A DNA stretch of 64,000 nucleotides from NCBI GenBank assembly GCA_947458455.1, contig CANGYJ010000005.1:1-64000 (forward strand). Direction: 5' to 3'. Every line of letters starts with the position of its first letter. The stretch's first letter is position 1. Origin of the DNA: Verrucomicrobiaceae bacterium. Its GTDB lineage: Bacteria > Verrucomicrobiota > Verrucomicrobiia > Verrucomicrobiales > Verrucomicrobiaceae. Positions 29,547 to 38,108 of the stretch are shown here, in pieces. The notes below the pieces were generated by a model that had not been told where the DNA came from, did not search any database, and saw only the letters and a list, made by a program, of their open reading frames with translations. A program made the translations under genes and the position numbers.

Positions 29547-30346
29547 GACGGGAAATGGTTCAACGCATGCAACGCACCAACCTTGGCATCAGGCCAGTCA
29601 AAATGTTGCGCAATGGCCCGGCTGACGTAGTTTTTGGCATTCGCGACGGCGCAGACGAGGTCGAGGCCGCAGGCGAGACTCGTGGCAATGGCCGAGGAGT
29701 AGGTGCAGCCGGTGCCGTGGGTATGCACGCCGGGGGTGCGGGCCGTTTCATGCCAGGAGATGCCATCGGCGGTGACGAGCACATCGGCGGCGGCATCGCC
29801 GATGAGGTGACCGCCTTTGACGAGGATCGAGGTTTGATACTTCGTGGCCAGATCAGCGGCGCAGGCAGCCATTTCATCGCGAGAAGTCACGGCGCGGCCC
29901 CAAAGCACGGCGGCCTCGTCCATGTTCGGCGTAATGAGAGTGGCGAGAGGCAAGAGCTCCGCGCAGAGCGTCTCGACCGCGTCGTCCTTCAACAAGCGCC
30001 CGCCGCTGGTGGCCACCATGACGGGATCGACGACGATCGGGATCCCGCTGGCATGCTCACGCCAGGCATCAGCGACCGCATGAATCTGCTCCGCGCCTCC
30101 CACCATGCCCGTTTTGGCCGCTTTGATGGGGAAACCGCCGAAGAGCACGCGAATCTGGTCCACGATGAATTCGGCATCGAGCAGCCGGATCTGCGAAACG
30201 AGGCCCGGCGTCTCCGAAACGACGCTGGTGAGGGCGGTGAGCGCGTAACCGCCATTCGCGGAGATGGATTTCATATCCGCCTGGATGCCCGCGCCACCGG
30301 AGCAATCGGAGCCAGCAATGGTGAGAATGGGGGGAGGTGGAGGCAT
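29543..30346 (-). CDS. thiD: Hydroxymethylpyrimidine/phosphomethylpyrimidine kinase
   Basis: Protein of 267 residues. It has the ThiD opening 'ILTIAGSDCSGGAGIQADMK', 'NGGYALTALTSVVSETPG', 'PIVVDPVMVATSGGRLL' and the anion-hole region 'TPGVHTHGTGCTYSSAIATS' with the catalytic Asp replaced? No: the usual 'GTGCT.S.AI' motif is complete. ThiD phosphorylates the pyrimidine part of thiamine twice. The substrate maker ThiC is encoded at the right end of this window, 33 kb away. The stop overlaps the start of the protease-like gene (ATGA). Confidence 0.95.
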   Translation of the reverse strand: MPPPPPILTIAGSDCSGGAGIQADMKSISANGGYALTALTSVVSETPGLVSQIRLLDAEFIVDQIRVLFGGFPIKAAKTGMVGGAEQIHAVADAWREHASGIPIVVDPVMVATSGGRLLKDDAVETLCAELLPLATLITPNMDEAAVLWGRAVTSRDEMAACAADLATKYQTSILVKGGHLIGDAAADVLVTADGISWHETARTPGVHTHGTGCTYSSAIATSLACGLDLVCAVANAKNYVSRAIAQHFDWPDAKVGALHALNHFPS

Positions 30347-30397
30347 GAGGATGAGTTTCGAGTTTCAGGTTCGATGATTCAAGCGTAGATTCAACGC

Positions 30398-30778
30398 ATG
30401 ACCTTTGAAGACCTGCCTGGACTCACTGTGAGCGTAGACAACGTGGCGTATGACCCCACGCGGCCCGCGCCGCCGGACCGTCCGCATCCGTTTGTGTATC
30501 ACATCTCGATCCGCAATGACTCGCCGGAGACAGTCAGCATTTTTGGCCGTAAATGGGTCGTGCGTGACACCGACGGTCAAACCATGGTCGTGGAAGGTGA
30601 TGGCGTGGTGGGACAATTCCCCAAGCTCTCGCCCGGCGAAACCTTCAGCTACAACAGCTACCATGTCGTGAAGACGGAGAGCACCGCCAGCGGTTCCTTC
30701 TTTGGCACCACTGGCCACGGCCTCCCTGTCTGCACCCGCATCCCGGCCTTTGAAATGCATCCGCCGATGATGGTGTGA
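30398..30778 (+). CDS. ApaG-domain protein
   Basis: Protein of 126 residues made of one ApaG (DUF525) domain: 'FVYHISIRNDSPETVSIFGR', 'KWVVRDTDGQTMVVEGDGVV', 'GQFPKLSPGETFSYNSYHVV' and 'GSFFGTTGHGLPVCTRIPAF'. It is an immunoglobulin-like fold of uncertain function, linked in other bacteria to diadenosine tetraphosphate or magnesium homeostasis. It stands alone, divergent from thiD with 51 bases between, and convergent with waaA. Confidence 0.93.
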   Translation: MTFEDLPGLTVSVDNVAYDPTRPAPPDRPHPFVYHISIRNDSPETVSIFGRKWVVRDTDGQTMVVEGDGVVGQFPKLSPGETFSYNSYHVVKTESTASGSFFGTTGHGLPVCTRIPAFEMHPPMMV

Positions 30779-30826
30779 AGGATCATGTGGCGCATTTCTC
30801 GATGCCATGGGGCATCCGAACTGCTT

Positions 30827-32143
30827 TCAAATACAGCCCAGCACACGCTCCACGGTGCGGCGGGTGGCACCGGCGTGGACTTGCAGGGCTTGCTGGCCGC
30901 AGGTGGCGAGCTGCGTGGCCTGCTCAGGAGATTGCAGCAGCGTATCGAGCTGCTTTTCGAGGTCATCGAAGCCCATCACCTGCATGGCTCCACGATGGCG
31001 CAGGAGCAGCTCGATGAGCGGGGTGAAGTTTTCCATGTGCGGACCAAATAAAACCGGTTTGCCGGCGAAGACAGCCTCAGCCGGATTTTGGCCACCTTCG
31101 GCTAAGAAGCTCTTTCCGATGATGACGAGCGTGGCGAGGTGCTGCCAGGCGGCGAGCTCGCCCGTGGTATCAATGAGCAGGCAAGCACCCTCATCGACGC
31201 GTGCGCCTTCCTGTGAGCGAAGGGCCGCGTGAAGGCCGATGGATTGCAGATCGGCCACCATCTCCGAGGCTCGCTCGACATGCCTCGGCACGATGAGCAG
31301 AGCGAGATGCGGATGATGCGCTTTGAGCTTTTGGAAGACCTTCGCCAACTGAACTTCCTCGCCGTCATGCGTGCTCGCGGCGAGCAGAACGGGTCTGCCG
31401 GGTTCGATGCCGCGTGCATGAAGGATGTGGCGCAGGGTGTCGATCTTCGTCGCAGGGACTTCGGAGCCTTCGGGATCGTATTTCACACTGCCGGTGAGAT
31501 GGATGCGCGAGGCATCGAGGCCAAAGGACTGCCAGCGAGCCACGTCATCGGTCTCCTGCACGAGGATCTGCCGCAGCAGGCCATACACCGGGCGCACGAG
31601 AAAGCGTAGCGCTTTGAGCCGCCGAGCACTGCGGGGCGAGAGGCGGGCATTCACCAGTGAGACGGAGATGCCTTCGAGTGAGCAGGTGCGCACGAGATTC
31701 GGCCACACCTCCGCTTCGACGAGCACGAGCTGCGTGGGGCGGATCACCTCGAGCATGCGCTTCGGAACACCCGGAAGGTCGATGCCGCTGTAAAGCGCCA
31801 CGACGCGTCCCGCGTGCTGCTTTTCGCATTCCTTTGCCAAGGCGTATCCTGTCGGCGTGGTGCTGGTGAGCACGACGCTGCTATCTGGCGAGGCGAGCAG
31901 GAGGCTCTTGATGAATTTCCGCGCCACATTCACCTCACCCACGCTCACGGCGTGCATCCACAGGCGGCCTTTGTCACGCGGCAGGGCCTCAATGGCGGCC
32001 TGCGTCTCGCGGGAGTGAAGGCCGAAACGCTGTGCCAAGTCCTGCCAGCGTCCGCCCCGGCGGCGCATCTTCGCGATGGCTCCGGGCAGCATGCAAAGCA
32101 GGCCAAAGGGCAGGAGAAGGTTGTAGAGCGCGAAAGGGAGCAA
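30827..32143 (-). CDS. waaA: 3-deoxy-D-manno-octulosonic acid transferase
   Basis: Protein of 438 residues. A hydrophobic N-terminal anchor ('LPFALYNLLLPFGLLCMLPG') is followed by 'RLWMHAVSVGEVNVARKFIK', where the Glu after 'SVG' is the catalytic base of the family, 'LVEAEVWPNLVRTCSLEGIS' and 'SLVNARLSP', and a C-terminal glycosyltransferase-B half ('LLAASTHDGEEVQLAKVFQK', 'PVLFGPHMENFTPLIELLLR'). It adds Kdo to lipid A at the inner membrane, so the host makes lipopolysaccharide. Length is close to the usual 420-430. Confidence 0.96.
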   Translation of the reverse strand: MLPFALYNLLLPFGLLCMLPGAIAKMRRRGGRWQDLAQRFGLHSRETQAAIEALPRDKGRLWMHAVSVGEVNVARKFIKSLLLASPDSSVVLTSTTPTGYALAKECEKQHAGRVVALYSGIDLPGVPKRMLEVIRPTQLVLVEAEVWPNLVRTCSLEGISVSLVNARLSPRSARRLKALRFLVRPVYGLLRQILVQETDDVARWQSFGLDASRIHLTGSVKYDPEGSEVPATKIDTLRHILHARGIEPGRPVLLAASTHDGEEVQLAKVFQKLKAHHPHLALLIVPRHVERASEMVADLQSIGLHAALRSQEGARVDEGACLLIDTTGELAAWQHLATLVIIGKSFLAEGGQNPAEAVFAGKPVLFGPHMENFTPLIELLLRHRGAMQVMGFDDLEKQLDTLLQSPEQATQLATCGQQALQVHAGATRRTVERVLGCI

Positions 32144-32251
32144 GATGGAGCCGTCTTGTGAAACGGGATGACGGGGCGGTCAACAAGGTCAATGAGGTCA
32201 AGAGGGTCAAAGAAGACGCGTTTTGGCCCGATCGACCGCTTCCAACGCGTT

Positions 32252-32278
32252 CTTTGCGGGCAGGAGTGCCCGCATCAC
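32252..32278. repeat. Hairpin repeat 'gcgggcaggagtgcccgc', copy 1
   Basis: The stretch ctttgcgggcaggagtgccc (followed by gcatcac) contains a stem of seven pairs, gcgggca/tgcccgc. The same unit occurs twice, in opposite orientations, inside the beta-helix gene at 35732-35799. Here it lies between the DUF1552 gene end and waaA. Confidence 0.8.
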
Positions 32279-32285
32279 TATTCCC

Positions 32286-33650
32286 TCATGAAATCTCCAG
32301 CCTGCCGGTGCTATCACCGATGCGCTCGGCAGGGACGCCCATGCGATCCAGCATGCTGAGGTAGAGATTCGTCATCGGCGTATCGGTGGGCAGCACCTGG
32401 CGTTTGCCGTGCGTGAGGGTGCCATTGCCGCCACCGGCGAAGAGGATGGGGAGGTTGTTGTGATTGTGCCGGTTGCCATCGCCGATGGCTCCGCCAAAGA
32501 CGATCATGGAGCTGTCGAGCAGCGTGCCTTCGCCTTCCTTGATGGACTTCATCTTGTCGAGGAAGTAGCCGAACTGGCGGAGGTAGAACTGATCGATCTT
32601 GGCGATCTTCTCCAGCTTCTGCGGATCGCTTTGATGATGGGAGAGGTAGTGGTGCGCATCCGGCACACCGATCTCGGGGAAGGAGCGATTGCTGCCATCG
32701 TGGGCGAGCATGAAGGTGCTGATACGCGTGGTATCCGTTTGGAAGGCGAGGGCGAGGAGGTCAAACATGACGCGGATGTGCTCCTCGTAGCTGTCTGGGA
32801 TGCCTTCGGGGATTTTCACATCGGGCATCTCAGCCTGAAATTTCTCCGCACGCTCGATGCGAGTCTCGATGTCACGCACGGCGGAGAAGTACTCGTCGAT
32901 CTTGCGACGGTCGTTCGTGCTCACCTTGCCCTGGAGGGTCTTGGCCTCGTCGAGCACGGTATCGAGGATGCTCTTCTGCATGCGCTGCTGGCGTCTCGCA
33001 TCCGCACCGTTGCCAGCGGAGGCTCCGAGACCGAAAAGGCGCTCAAAGACGAGTCGTGGGTCCATCTCGGGAGCCATGGGCATCGTCTCGTTTTTCCAGG
33101 CGAGGTTAAACTGGTAGGCGCAGGAGTAGCCGCTGTCGCATTTCCCGGAGGAACGCTGGCCATCGGTGCTGAGCTCGAGCGAGGGCAGGCGGGTGAGGTG
33201 GCCGATCTTTTGCGCGGCGATTTGATCCACGGAGATGCCGAGCTGGATATCTGCCCCGGCGGTCTTTTTCGGCATGCAGCCAGTGAGATAGGTGGCCACG
33301 GCGCGGGCGTGATCGCCCCCGCCATTGCCGTGTGAGTGCGCCCAGTCCTGCATGAGGCCGGAGATGACGGTGAACTCCTCGCGGTGCTTTTCGAGGGCCT
33401 TGAGGGAGTTCGAGAGCGTGTAGCTCTTGCCCTCGCCGGTGGGGAACCACTCGTTCACGTTCACGCCATTCGGAATGTAGAGCCAGGCGGCACGAAGCGG
33501 CTTCGCAGGAGCCTTTTTCGTCTCGGCGGCAAAGGCACGGAAGCCGAAGGATTCGAGGAACGGCAGGGAGATGGCGCTGCCCAGGCCACGCAGCACATGG
33601 CGGCGGCTGGGCGAATGCGCAGCGAGGGCGGTTTCGCGAAAGGGGTTCAT
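32286..33650 (-). CDS. DUF1552 protein with twin-arginine-like signal
   Basis: Protein of 454 residues from the ATG at 33650. The N-terminus has 'SRRHVLRGLGSAISLPFLES', a twin-arginine-type signal leading to 'FRAFAA', so it is probably exported folded. 'LRAAWLYIPNGVNVNEWFPT', 'DWAHSHGNGGGDHARAVATY' and 'LTGCMPKKT' are typical of DUF1552, frequent in Planctomycetes and Verrucomicrobia. The function is unknown. The usual neighbour, a cytochrome-containing DUF1592/DUF1588 protein, is absent here. It is divergent from the blue copper gene with 155 bases between. Confidence 0.9.
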   Translation of the reverse strand: MNPFRETALAAHSPSRRHVLRGLGSAISLPFLESFGFRAFAAETKKAPAKPLRAAWLYIPNGVNVNEWFPTGEGKSYTLSNSLKALEKHREEFTVISGLMQDWAHSHGNGGGDHARAVATYLTGCMPKKTAGADIQLGISVDQIAAQKIGHLTRLPSLELSTDGQRSSGKCDSGYSCAYQFNLAWKNETMPMAPEMDPRLVFERLFGLGASAGNGADARRQQRMQKSILDTVLDEAKTLQGKVSTNDRRKIDEYFSAVRDIETRIERAEKFQAEMPDVKIPEGIPDSYEEHIRVMFDLLALAFQTDTTRISTFMLAHDGSNRSFPEIGVPDAHHYLSHHQSDPQKLEKIAKIDQFYLRQFGYFLDKMKSIKEGEGTLLDSSMIVFGGAIGDGNRHNHNNLPILFAGGGNGTLTHGKRQVLPTDTPMTNLYLSMLDRMGVPAERIGDSTGRLEIS

Positions 33651-33805
33651 AAGTTTCGGGGTGTGTAGAGCATACGAGCAGGAAGGGAGCAAACTTTCCT
33701 GCGCATGGGGGCGTGCCTGCGGATGTGAAAGTAGTTGATAAACCAGCTCCCAACAGCCCGATTAAGCTTTCCCCACCCCCAAACCTCCCCTCCTGTCTCT
33801 ATCCC

Positions 33806-34267
33806 ATGAAGAAACTCGCTCTCGCCGCTTTCACCGCCCTCACGCTCGCCGCCTCTGCCCAGGATGCCACCGTCGCTGAACTCACCATCAAGCCTAGCCC
33901 GGCCAATCCGATGATGTATGACCTCACCGAGCTCAGCGTGAGGCCCGGCCAGAAGGTGAAGCTCACCCTCGATAACGCCAGCGCCCAGCCCCTCCCGCAC
34001 AACTGGGTGCTCGTCAAGCCCGGCAAGGATGCCGTCGTCGGCAATGCCTCGCTCGCCATGGCTGCTGACCCAAAGGCAATGGCCGCAAGCTATATCCCCG
34101 AGGCCAGCAAGACCAGTGGCGACATCATTGCGCACACGAAGCTCGCCCAGCCCAACACCAAGGAAGTGGTGGAATTCACCGCCCCTGCCGAGGCCGGTGA
34201 TTACCCATACCTCTGCACCTTCCCCGGCCACTTCCTTCTCATGAAGGGCGTGCTTCATGTGAAGTAA
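33806..34267 (+). CDS. Secreted azurin/plastocyanin-like blue copper protein
   Basis: Protein of 153 residues with a signal peptide (MKKLALAAFTALTLAASAQD). The mature cupredoxin domain has the type 1 copper ligands His65 (in 'LPHNWVLVKPG'), Cys137, His142 and Met146 (in 'YPYLCTFPGHFLLMKGVLHV'), the azurin-type arrangement. It should carry electrons in the periplasm. It is followed after 33 bases by another secreted protein gene on the same strand. Length fits azurin with a longer loop. Confidence 0.93.
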   Translation: MKKLALAAFTALTLAASAQDATVAELTIKPSPANPMMYDLTELSVRPGQKVKLTLDNASAQPLPHNWVLVKPGKDAVVGNASLAMAADPKAMAASYIPEASKTSGDIIAHTKLAQPNTKEVVEFTAPAEAGDYPYLCTFPGHFLLMKGVLHVK

Positions 34268-34300
34268 TCCCCTTCCCTCCACCAAACCACGCGCACCACC

Positions 34301-34828
34301 ATGAAACGCCGCCTCTTCACCGCCCTCGCCCTTCTTACCCTCGCCGCCGCCCCGCTTCTCGCGCAGGACGCCGCCATGCTGGAAGCCGGTGGGCTAAAGT
34401 TCAAATACTCCGCCCCCTGGATGCTCTCCGACACACCCGGCATGATGCGGGTGGCCACGCTGCTGGCCAAGGTGGAAGGCGCTGAAAAGGCCATCGAGGC
34501 CGCTTATTACGTCTTCCCCGGCGGCGGTGGCGGCGTGGAGGCCAATGTGCAGCGCTGGCTCGGCCAGTTCGCCACGAAGCCAGAGTCCAAGACCGAAGAA
34601 ATCCCGGCTGGCGATCAAAAAGTCACGCTCGTGACCGCCACCGGCACCTTCAATGACGGTCCGCCTATGGGTGCCAAGACCCCGAAGGAAAACTACACCC
34701 TCCTCGGTGCCATTGTCCCCACCGCCGATGGCAACAACGTCTTCATCAAGGTCACCGGCCCGAAAGACGCCATCGCCACACTGACCGAAGGCTTCCGCAA
34801 GATGATCACCAGCCCTTTCGCGAAGTAA
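34301..34828 (+). CDS. Secreted protein of unknown function
   Basis: Protein of 175 residues with a signal peptide (MKRRLFTALALLTLAAAPLL, cut before 'QDAAM'). The mature part begins 'AGGLKFKYSAPWMLSDTPGM' and ends 'KDAIATLTEGFRKMITSPFA', a layout like small periplasmic proteins that bind or sense ligands, but no family can be named. It follows the copper protein gene by 33 bases and a terminator stands behind it, so the two form an operon. Confidence 0.75.
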   Translation: MKRRLFTALALLTLAAAPLLAQDAAMLEAGGLKFKYSAPWMLSDTPGMMRVATLLAKVEGAEKAIEAAYYVFPGGGGGVEANVQRWLGQFATKPESKTEEIPAGDQKVTLVTATGTFNDGPPMGAKTPKENYTLLGAIVPTADGNNVFIKVTGPKDAIATLTEGFRKMITSPFAK

Positions 34829-34875
34829 GCGAAGCCATCCTCCTCCGACTCCGCCTCTTCCTCCTACTCCCCCAA

Positions 34876-34913
34876 ACGCCGCCGCGGTCCACCCCGGCGG
34901 CGTTTTTCTTTTT
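34876..34913 (+). terminator. Rho-independent terminator behind the copper protein operon
   Basis: A GC-rich stem acgccgccg/cggcggcgt with a 10-base loop (cggtccaccc-like), followed by tttttctttttc. It closes the operon 33806-34828, ahead of the beta-helix gene. Confidence 0.9.
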
Positions 34914-34976
34914 CGCCAAAATCCGCCCACAGCCCGCCTTTGCTCCGCGCCCGGCTTTCGGCTATGCCACGACCGC

Positions 34977-37550
34977 ATGTTTCGTCTCACCACGTCCCTT
35001 TTGTCCTTCCTGTCCCTGCTGTCTCTCAGCCACGCCCTGGACATCCGCATCACACCTGATCTCCCGCCGCACGCTGCGCTAAAAAAACTCCGCGAGGCCC
35101 GCCATGCCGGTGACACCTCTCCCGCAGCGATCGTCTTCCCCGAAGGCACCACCGAGCTGCTCACGCCACTCATCCTCGAAGCGAAGGATTCCAATCTCAC
35201 CCTCACCGGCACGAAGAGCACGCTCATCGGCGGCCCGAAGGTCTCCGGCTGGGAAAAACACACGGGCGAGATCGTCAAAGCGGATGTCTCCAAGCTCCTT
35301 CCGAAAGGCTTCCTGCCCAAACAACTGCTCTGCGAGGGCGAACGCCAGATCCTCGCCCGTTACCCGAACTTCGATGCGAAGGACCCGCTCTACGGCGGCT
35401 GGGCCTTTGTGCCTGCCTTCCCACCCGCAGGCGCCCCCGAGGGCCATCTTTGGAAACGCACCCTCTTCGTGAAGCCTGAAGACGTCCGCACCTGGGTGCA
35501 TCCCGAGGACGTGGAGCTCGACATTTTTGCCCAATACGGCTGGTGGAACTTCATCGAGCCCGTCGCGTCGCTCGATCCTGCCACGCGCTTGCTCACGCTG
35601 AAAAAAGACTGCGCCTACGATCTCCATCCGCACAACCGCTACCACTTCCAAAACGCCCTCGAAGAGCTCGACTCCCCCGGCGAGTGGTTCTACGACAAGC
35701 ACAGCGGCGTGCTTTACTTTTGGCCGCTGACAAGTGATGCGGGCACTCCTGCCCGCAAAGACCACGCTGACACTGCGGACAGGAGTGTCCGCATCACTTC
35801 AGACATCCGCCTCCCCCTCACCGATGCCTTCTTCAAAATCAAAGGCGCGAAAAACATCACCATCCGCGAACTCACGCTCACCGGCAGCCACGGCAGCGCC
35901 ATCACCTTCGAGCGAGCGGAGGATTGCCTCGTCGAAAAGTGCGTCATCACCAAGGTCGGGGCTTTCCATGGCAGCGGCGTCGGTGTGAGCGATGGCAAAA
36001 ACGTCCGCGTCTCCCGCTGCGAGATCAGCTTCACCGGCAGCAACGGTGTCAGCCTCAGCGGTGGCGATCGCAAAACGCTCACTGGACCCGGTCATGCCGT
36101 CGAGGACTGCCACATCCATCACATGGGCGTCTTCAACAAAAACGCCTGCGGGGTCAGCATGTATGGCGTGGACAATGCCGTGCGGCATTGCCACATCCAC
36201 GACGGCCCGCGCATGGGCGTGCAGATGAGCGGGAACAATCTGTACGTCGAATACAACCACCTCCATCACCTCTGCCTGGAGACGCAGGACGGCGGTGCGA
36301 TTTACACCGGCGGTCGCGATTGGATCAGCAGCCGTGGCAGCAAGTGGCGCTATAATTTGATCCACGACGTCATCGGCTGCGGCCAGGAGGCGGGCGGCTT
36401 GAAGCATCCGTGGTTCACCTTCGGCCTCTACCCGGACGACAACTCCGGCGGCCTCGACATCATCGGCAACATCGTCTTCCGCGTCGCCCACACGCCCATC
36501 CATCTGCACAACGCCCGCGATTGCATCGTCGAAAACAACATCTTCGCCCTCGGTGGGAAGTTTCAGTTCGATCTGCACGGCTGGACCAAAGAGCACCGCT
36601 TCTACACCAACCATCTCGAAACCATGATCAAAGGCTACGAATCCGTCGCCGGTCAGCTCGCCTGGACCAGCATGCGCGGCATGGACCTTCATCCAAAGGA
36701 CGCCATCCGCGACGACGGCACCATGATGAGCGGCAACAGCTTCCAGCGAAACATCCTCTTCAGTGACACCCTCGGCGTGAAGTATGGCGACATCCGCCAC
36801 GCCACCGCCAAGTGGAACACCCTTGATCACAATCTCGCCTGGAACGGCAGCCATCCCGTCGTCACCGGCATCAACAAAGTCGGCCCCGACAAGCCTGGCG
36901 AGCCGCTGCTCAAGGAGAACTTCGACCGCGTCGCCAATGGCAACACCATCCAAGGCTGGGGCTTCAACCATCGCCCCAACAAAAACGTGCAGCTCGTCGG
37001 AGCCGACGGCGCGTTGCGATCCGATTGCGCCCTCGGCACCGATCCAGGCAATCCCAAGACCGTCTTCCACGGCCCCGATGTGCCCATCACGCCCGGCGCG
37101 GCCTATCGCGTCAAACTCCGCGTCAAATCCACCGAACCCACCGCGAAAATAAGCCTCGCCTTCGCCAGCTTCAAAAACGGCGAAGGCTACTGGCAGGCCC
37201 AAGGCACCAGCATCACCGCCACACCTCAGTGGACCGAAGTCGAAGCCACCGGTCGCATGCCCCGCGAAAACGAAACCACCTGGAAACCCTGGATGAAGCA
37301 CTTCTGGCTCCGCATCGACTGCCACGAGCCCACCGGCCAAATCTTCATCGACGATCTCCGCCTCACCGAATGCGAACCCCTCGACGAATGGGCCTCCTGG
37401 CAAGCCGAAGGCTGGGACAAGCACAGCCTCATCGCCGATCCCATGTTCGTCGATTGGAAGAACGACAATTTCCGCCTCAAACCCGAGTCTCCTGCCTTCA
37501 AGCTCGGTTTTGAAGCCATCCCGGTGGAGAAGATCGGTATCCGAAAGTGA
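34977..37550 (+). CDS. Secreted right-handed beta-helix protein, probable polysaccharide-active enzyme
   Basis: Protein of 857 residues with a signal peptide (MFRLTTSLLSFLSLLSLSHA). Residues about 290-560 are parallel beta-helix repeats ('NITIRELTLTGSHGSAITFE', 'VEKCVITKVGAFHGSGVGVS', 'YVEYNHLHHLCLETQDGGAI'), the fold of pectate-lyase-like enzymes and epimerases. A C-terminal part (about 700-800, 'AYRVKLRVKSTEPTAKISLA') resembles a carbohydrate-binding module. Residues 252-275 are encoded by a palindromic repeat inserted in frame. Catalytic residues could not be assigned. The family is common in polymer-degrading Verrucomicrobia. Confidence 0.85.
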   Translation: MFRLTTSLLSFLSLLSLSHALDIRITPDLPPHAALKKLREARHAGDTSPAAIVFPEGTTELLTPLILEAKDSNLTLTGTKSTLIGGPKVSGWEKHTGEIVKADVSKLLPKGFLPKQLLCEGERQILARYPNFDAKDPLYGGWAFVPAFPPAGAPEGHLWKRTLFVKPEDVRTWVHPEDVELDIFAQYGWWNFIEPVASLDPATRLLTLKKDCAYDLHPHNRYHFQNALEELDSPGEWFYDKHSGVLYFWPLTSDAGTPARKDHADTADRSVRITSDIRLPLTDAFFKIKGAKNITIRELTLTGSHGSAITFERAEDCLVEKCVITKVGAFHGSGVGVSDGKNVRVSRCEISFTGSNGVSLSGGDRKTLTGPGHAVEDCHIHHMGVFNKNACGVSMYGVDNAVRHCHIHDGPRMGVQMSGNNLYVEYNHLHHLCLETQDGGAIYTGGRDWISSRGSKWRYNLIHDVIGCGQEAGGLKHPWFTFGLYPDDNSGGLDIIGNIVFRVAHTPIHLHNARDCIVENNIFALGGKFQFDLHGWTKEHRFYTNHLETMIKGYESVAGQLAWTSMRGMDLHPKDAIRDDGTMMSGNSFQRNILFSDTLGVKYGDIRHATAKWNTLDHNLAWNGSHPVVTGINKVGPDKPGEPLLKENFDRVANGNTIQGWGFNHRPNKNVQLVGADGALRSDCALGTDPGNPKTVFHGPDVPITPGAAYRVKLRVKSTEPTAKISLAFASFKNGEGYWQAQGTSITATPQWTEVEATGRMPRENETTWKPWMKHFWLRIDCHEPTGQIFIDDLRLTECEPLDEWASWQAEGWDKHSLIADPMFVDWKNDNFRLKPESPAFKLGFEAIPVEKIGIRK
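35732..35799. repeat. Palindromic repeat inside the beta-helix gene
   Basis: Two hairpin units facing each other: left aagtgatgcgggcactcctg with gcccgc, right tgcggacaggagtgtccgca with tcactt. The outer ends 'aagtgatgc' and 'gcatcactt' are perfect inverted repeats. The unit also occurs alone at 32252-32278. It lies in frame and is translated as about 23 polar residues ('SDAGTPARKDHADTADRSVR'). Confidence 0.88.
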
Positions 37551-37814
37551 CGTAGCACGAGTTTTCCAACTCGTGTTTGTCGCTCATATATTCGGTCTCC
37601 CATGCTTAAAATAGCCTAACGGATAATCGGCATCCGTTTCGTGCGCCAAAACCTCATATCGGCTTGGGTGACACTCCGAATAGGACAGCTTGGGAGATCC
37701 AATTCGCCCCTCTTTGTATAGCTACACGATTTCTTGGACCCATGTGAAATCCGACCGCAATCCAATGATTATCTCGCGGAGAGCCGAGGCAGCAACAGAA
37801 GAACCCAGAATCCA

Positions 37815-37848
37815 AAACCTCATTCTCTTGTCCCCATTCTTTTGTCGA
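37815..37848. repeat. 'agaatgggg' repeat family, single arm (copy 2)
   Basis: The stretch aaaacctcattctcttgtcc followed by ccattcttttgtcg is the right arm of the palindrome seen at 2957-3029 and 37926-37994, without a matching left arm. It lies 78 bases before the complete copy 3. Confidence 0.8.
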
Positions 37849-37925
37849 TAGCCATCCGCTCGTGCAAAGGCCCTCCATCTCGCACGGCCGTTTGCAAACA
37901 AACTCATCCCTGAACCAGGAAGGAT

Positions 37926-37994
37926 AGGCAAAAGAATGGGGGCAGAAGAATGAGGCGCTTCTAAAACCATTCTCTTGCCCCCATTCTTTTGCCT
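37926..37994. repeat. 'agaatgggg' repeat family, full palindrome (copy 3)
   Basis: Left arm aggcaaaagaatgggggcag (then aagaatg) and right arm 37967-37994 ending ccattcttttgcct are complementary over about 27 bases, with a loop of about 14. It shares the core with the copy at 2957-3029, 35 kb away, but has 'ggc' where that one has 'gac', with the paired base changed on the other arm as well. Confidence 0.85.
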
Positions 37995-38108
37995 GAATCC
38001 CATCCACTACAGCCCAACCACCCGATCACCCACCTCAGCGCAGCGTCATTACGGTGCTCTGCGATCTCCCGCCGGGCTTCTTAGCCTTTGCTCTGGATGA
38101 TCTGGGCT

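Larger units (their letters stand above)
37551..38108. other. Gene-free spacer of about 560 bases with palindromes
   Basis: No reading frame with gene-like composition was found. It starts with the small hairpin acgagttttccaactcgt (37557-37574) right behind the beta-helix gene, and contains two members of the 'agaatgggg' palindrome family (37815-37848 and 37926-37994). The remainder is of lower GC than the neighbouring genes and gives no hint of an RNA gene. Confidence 0.7.
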
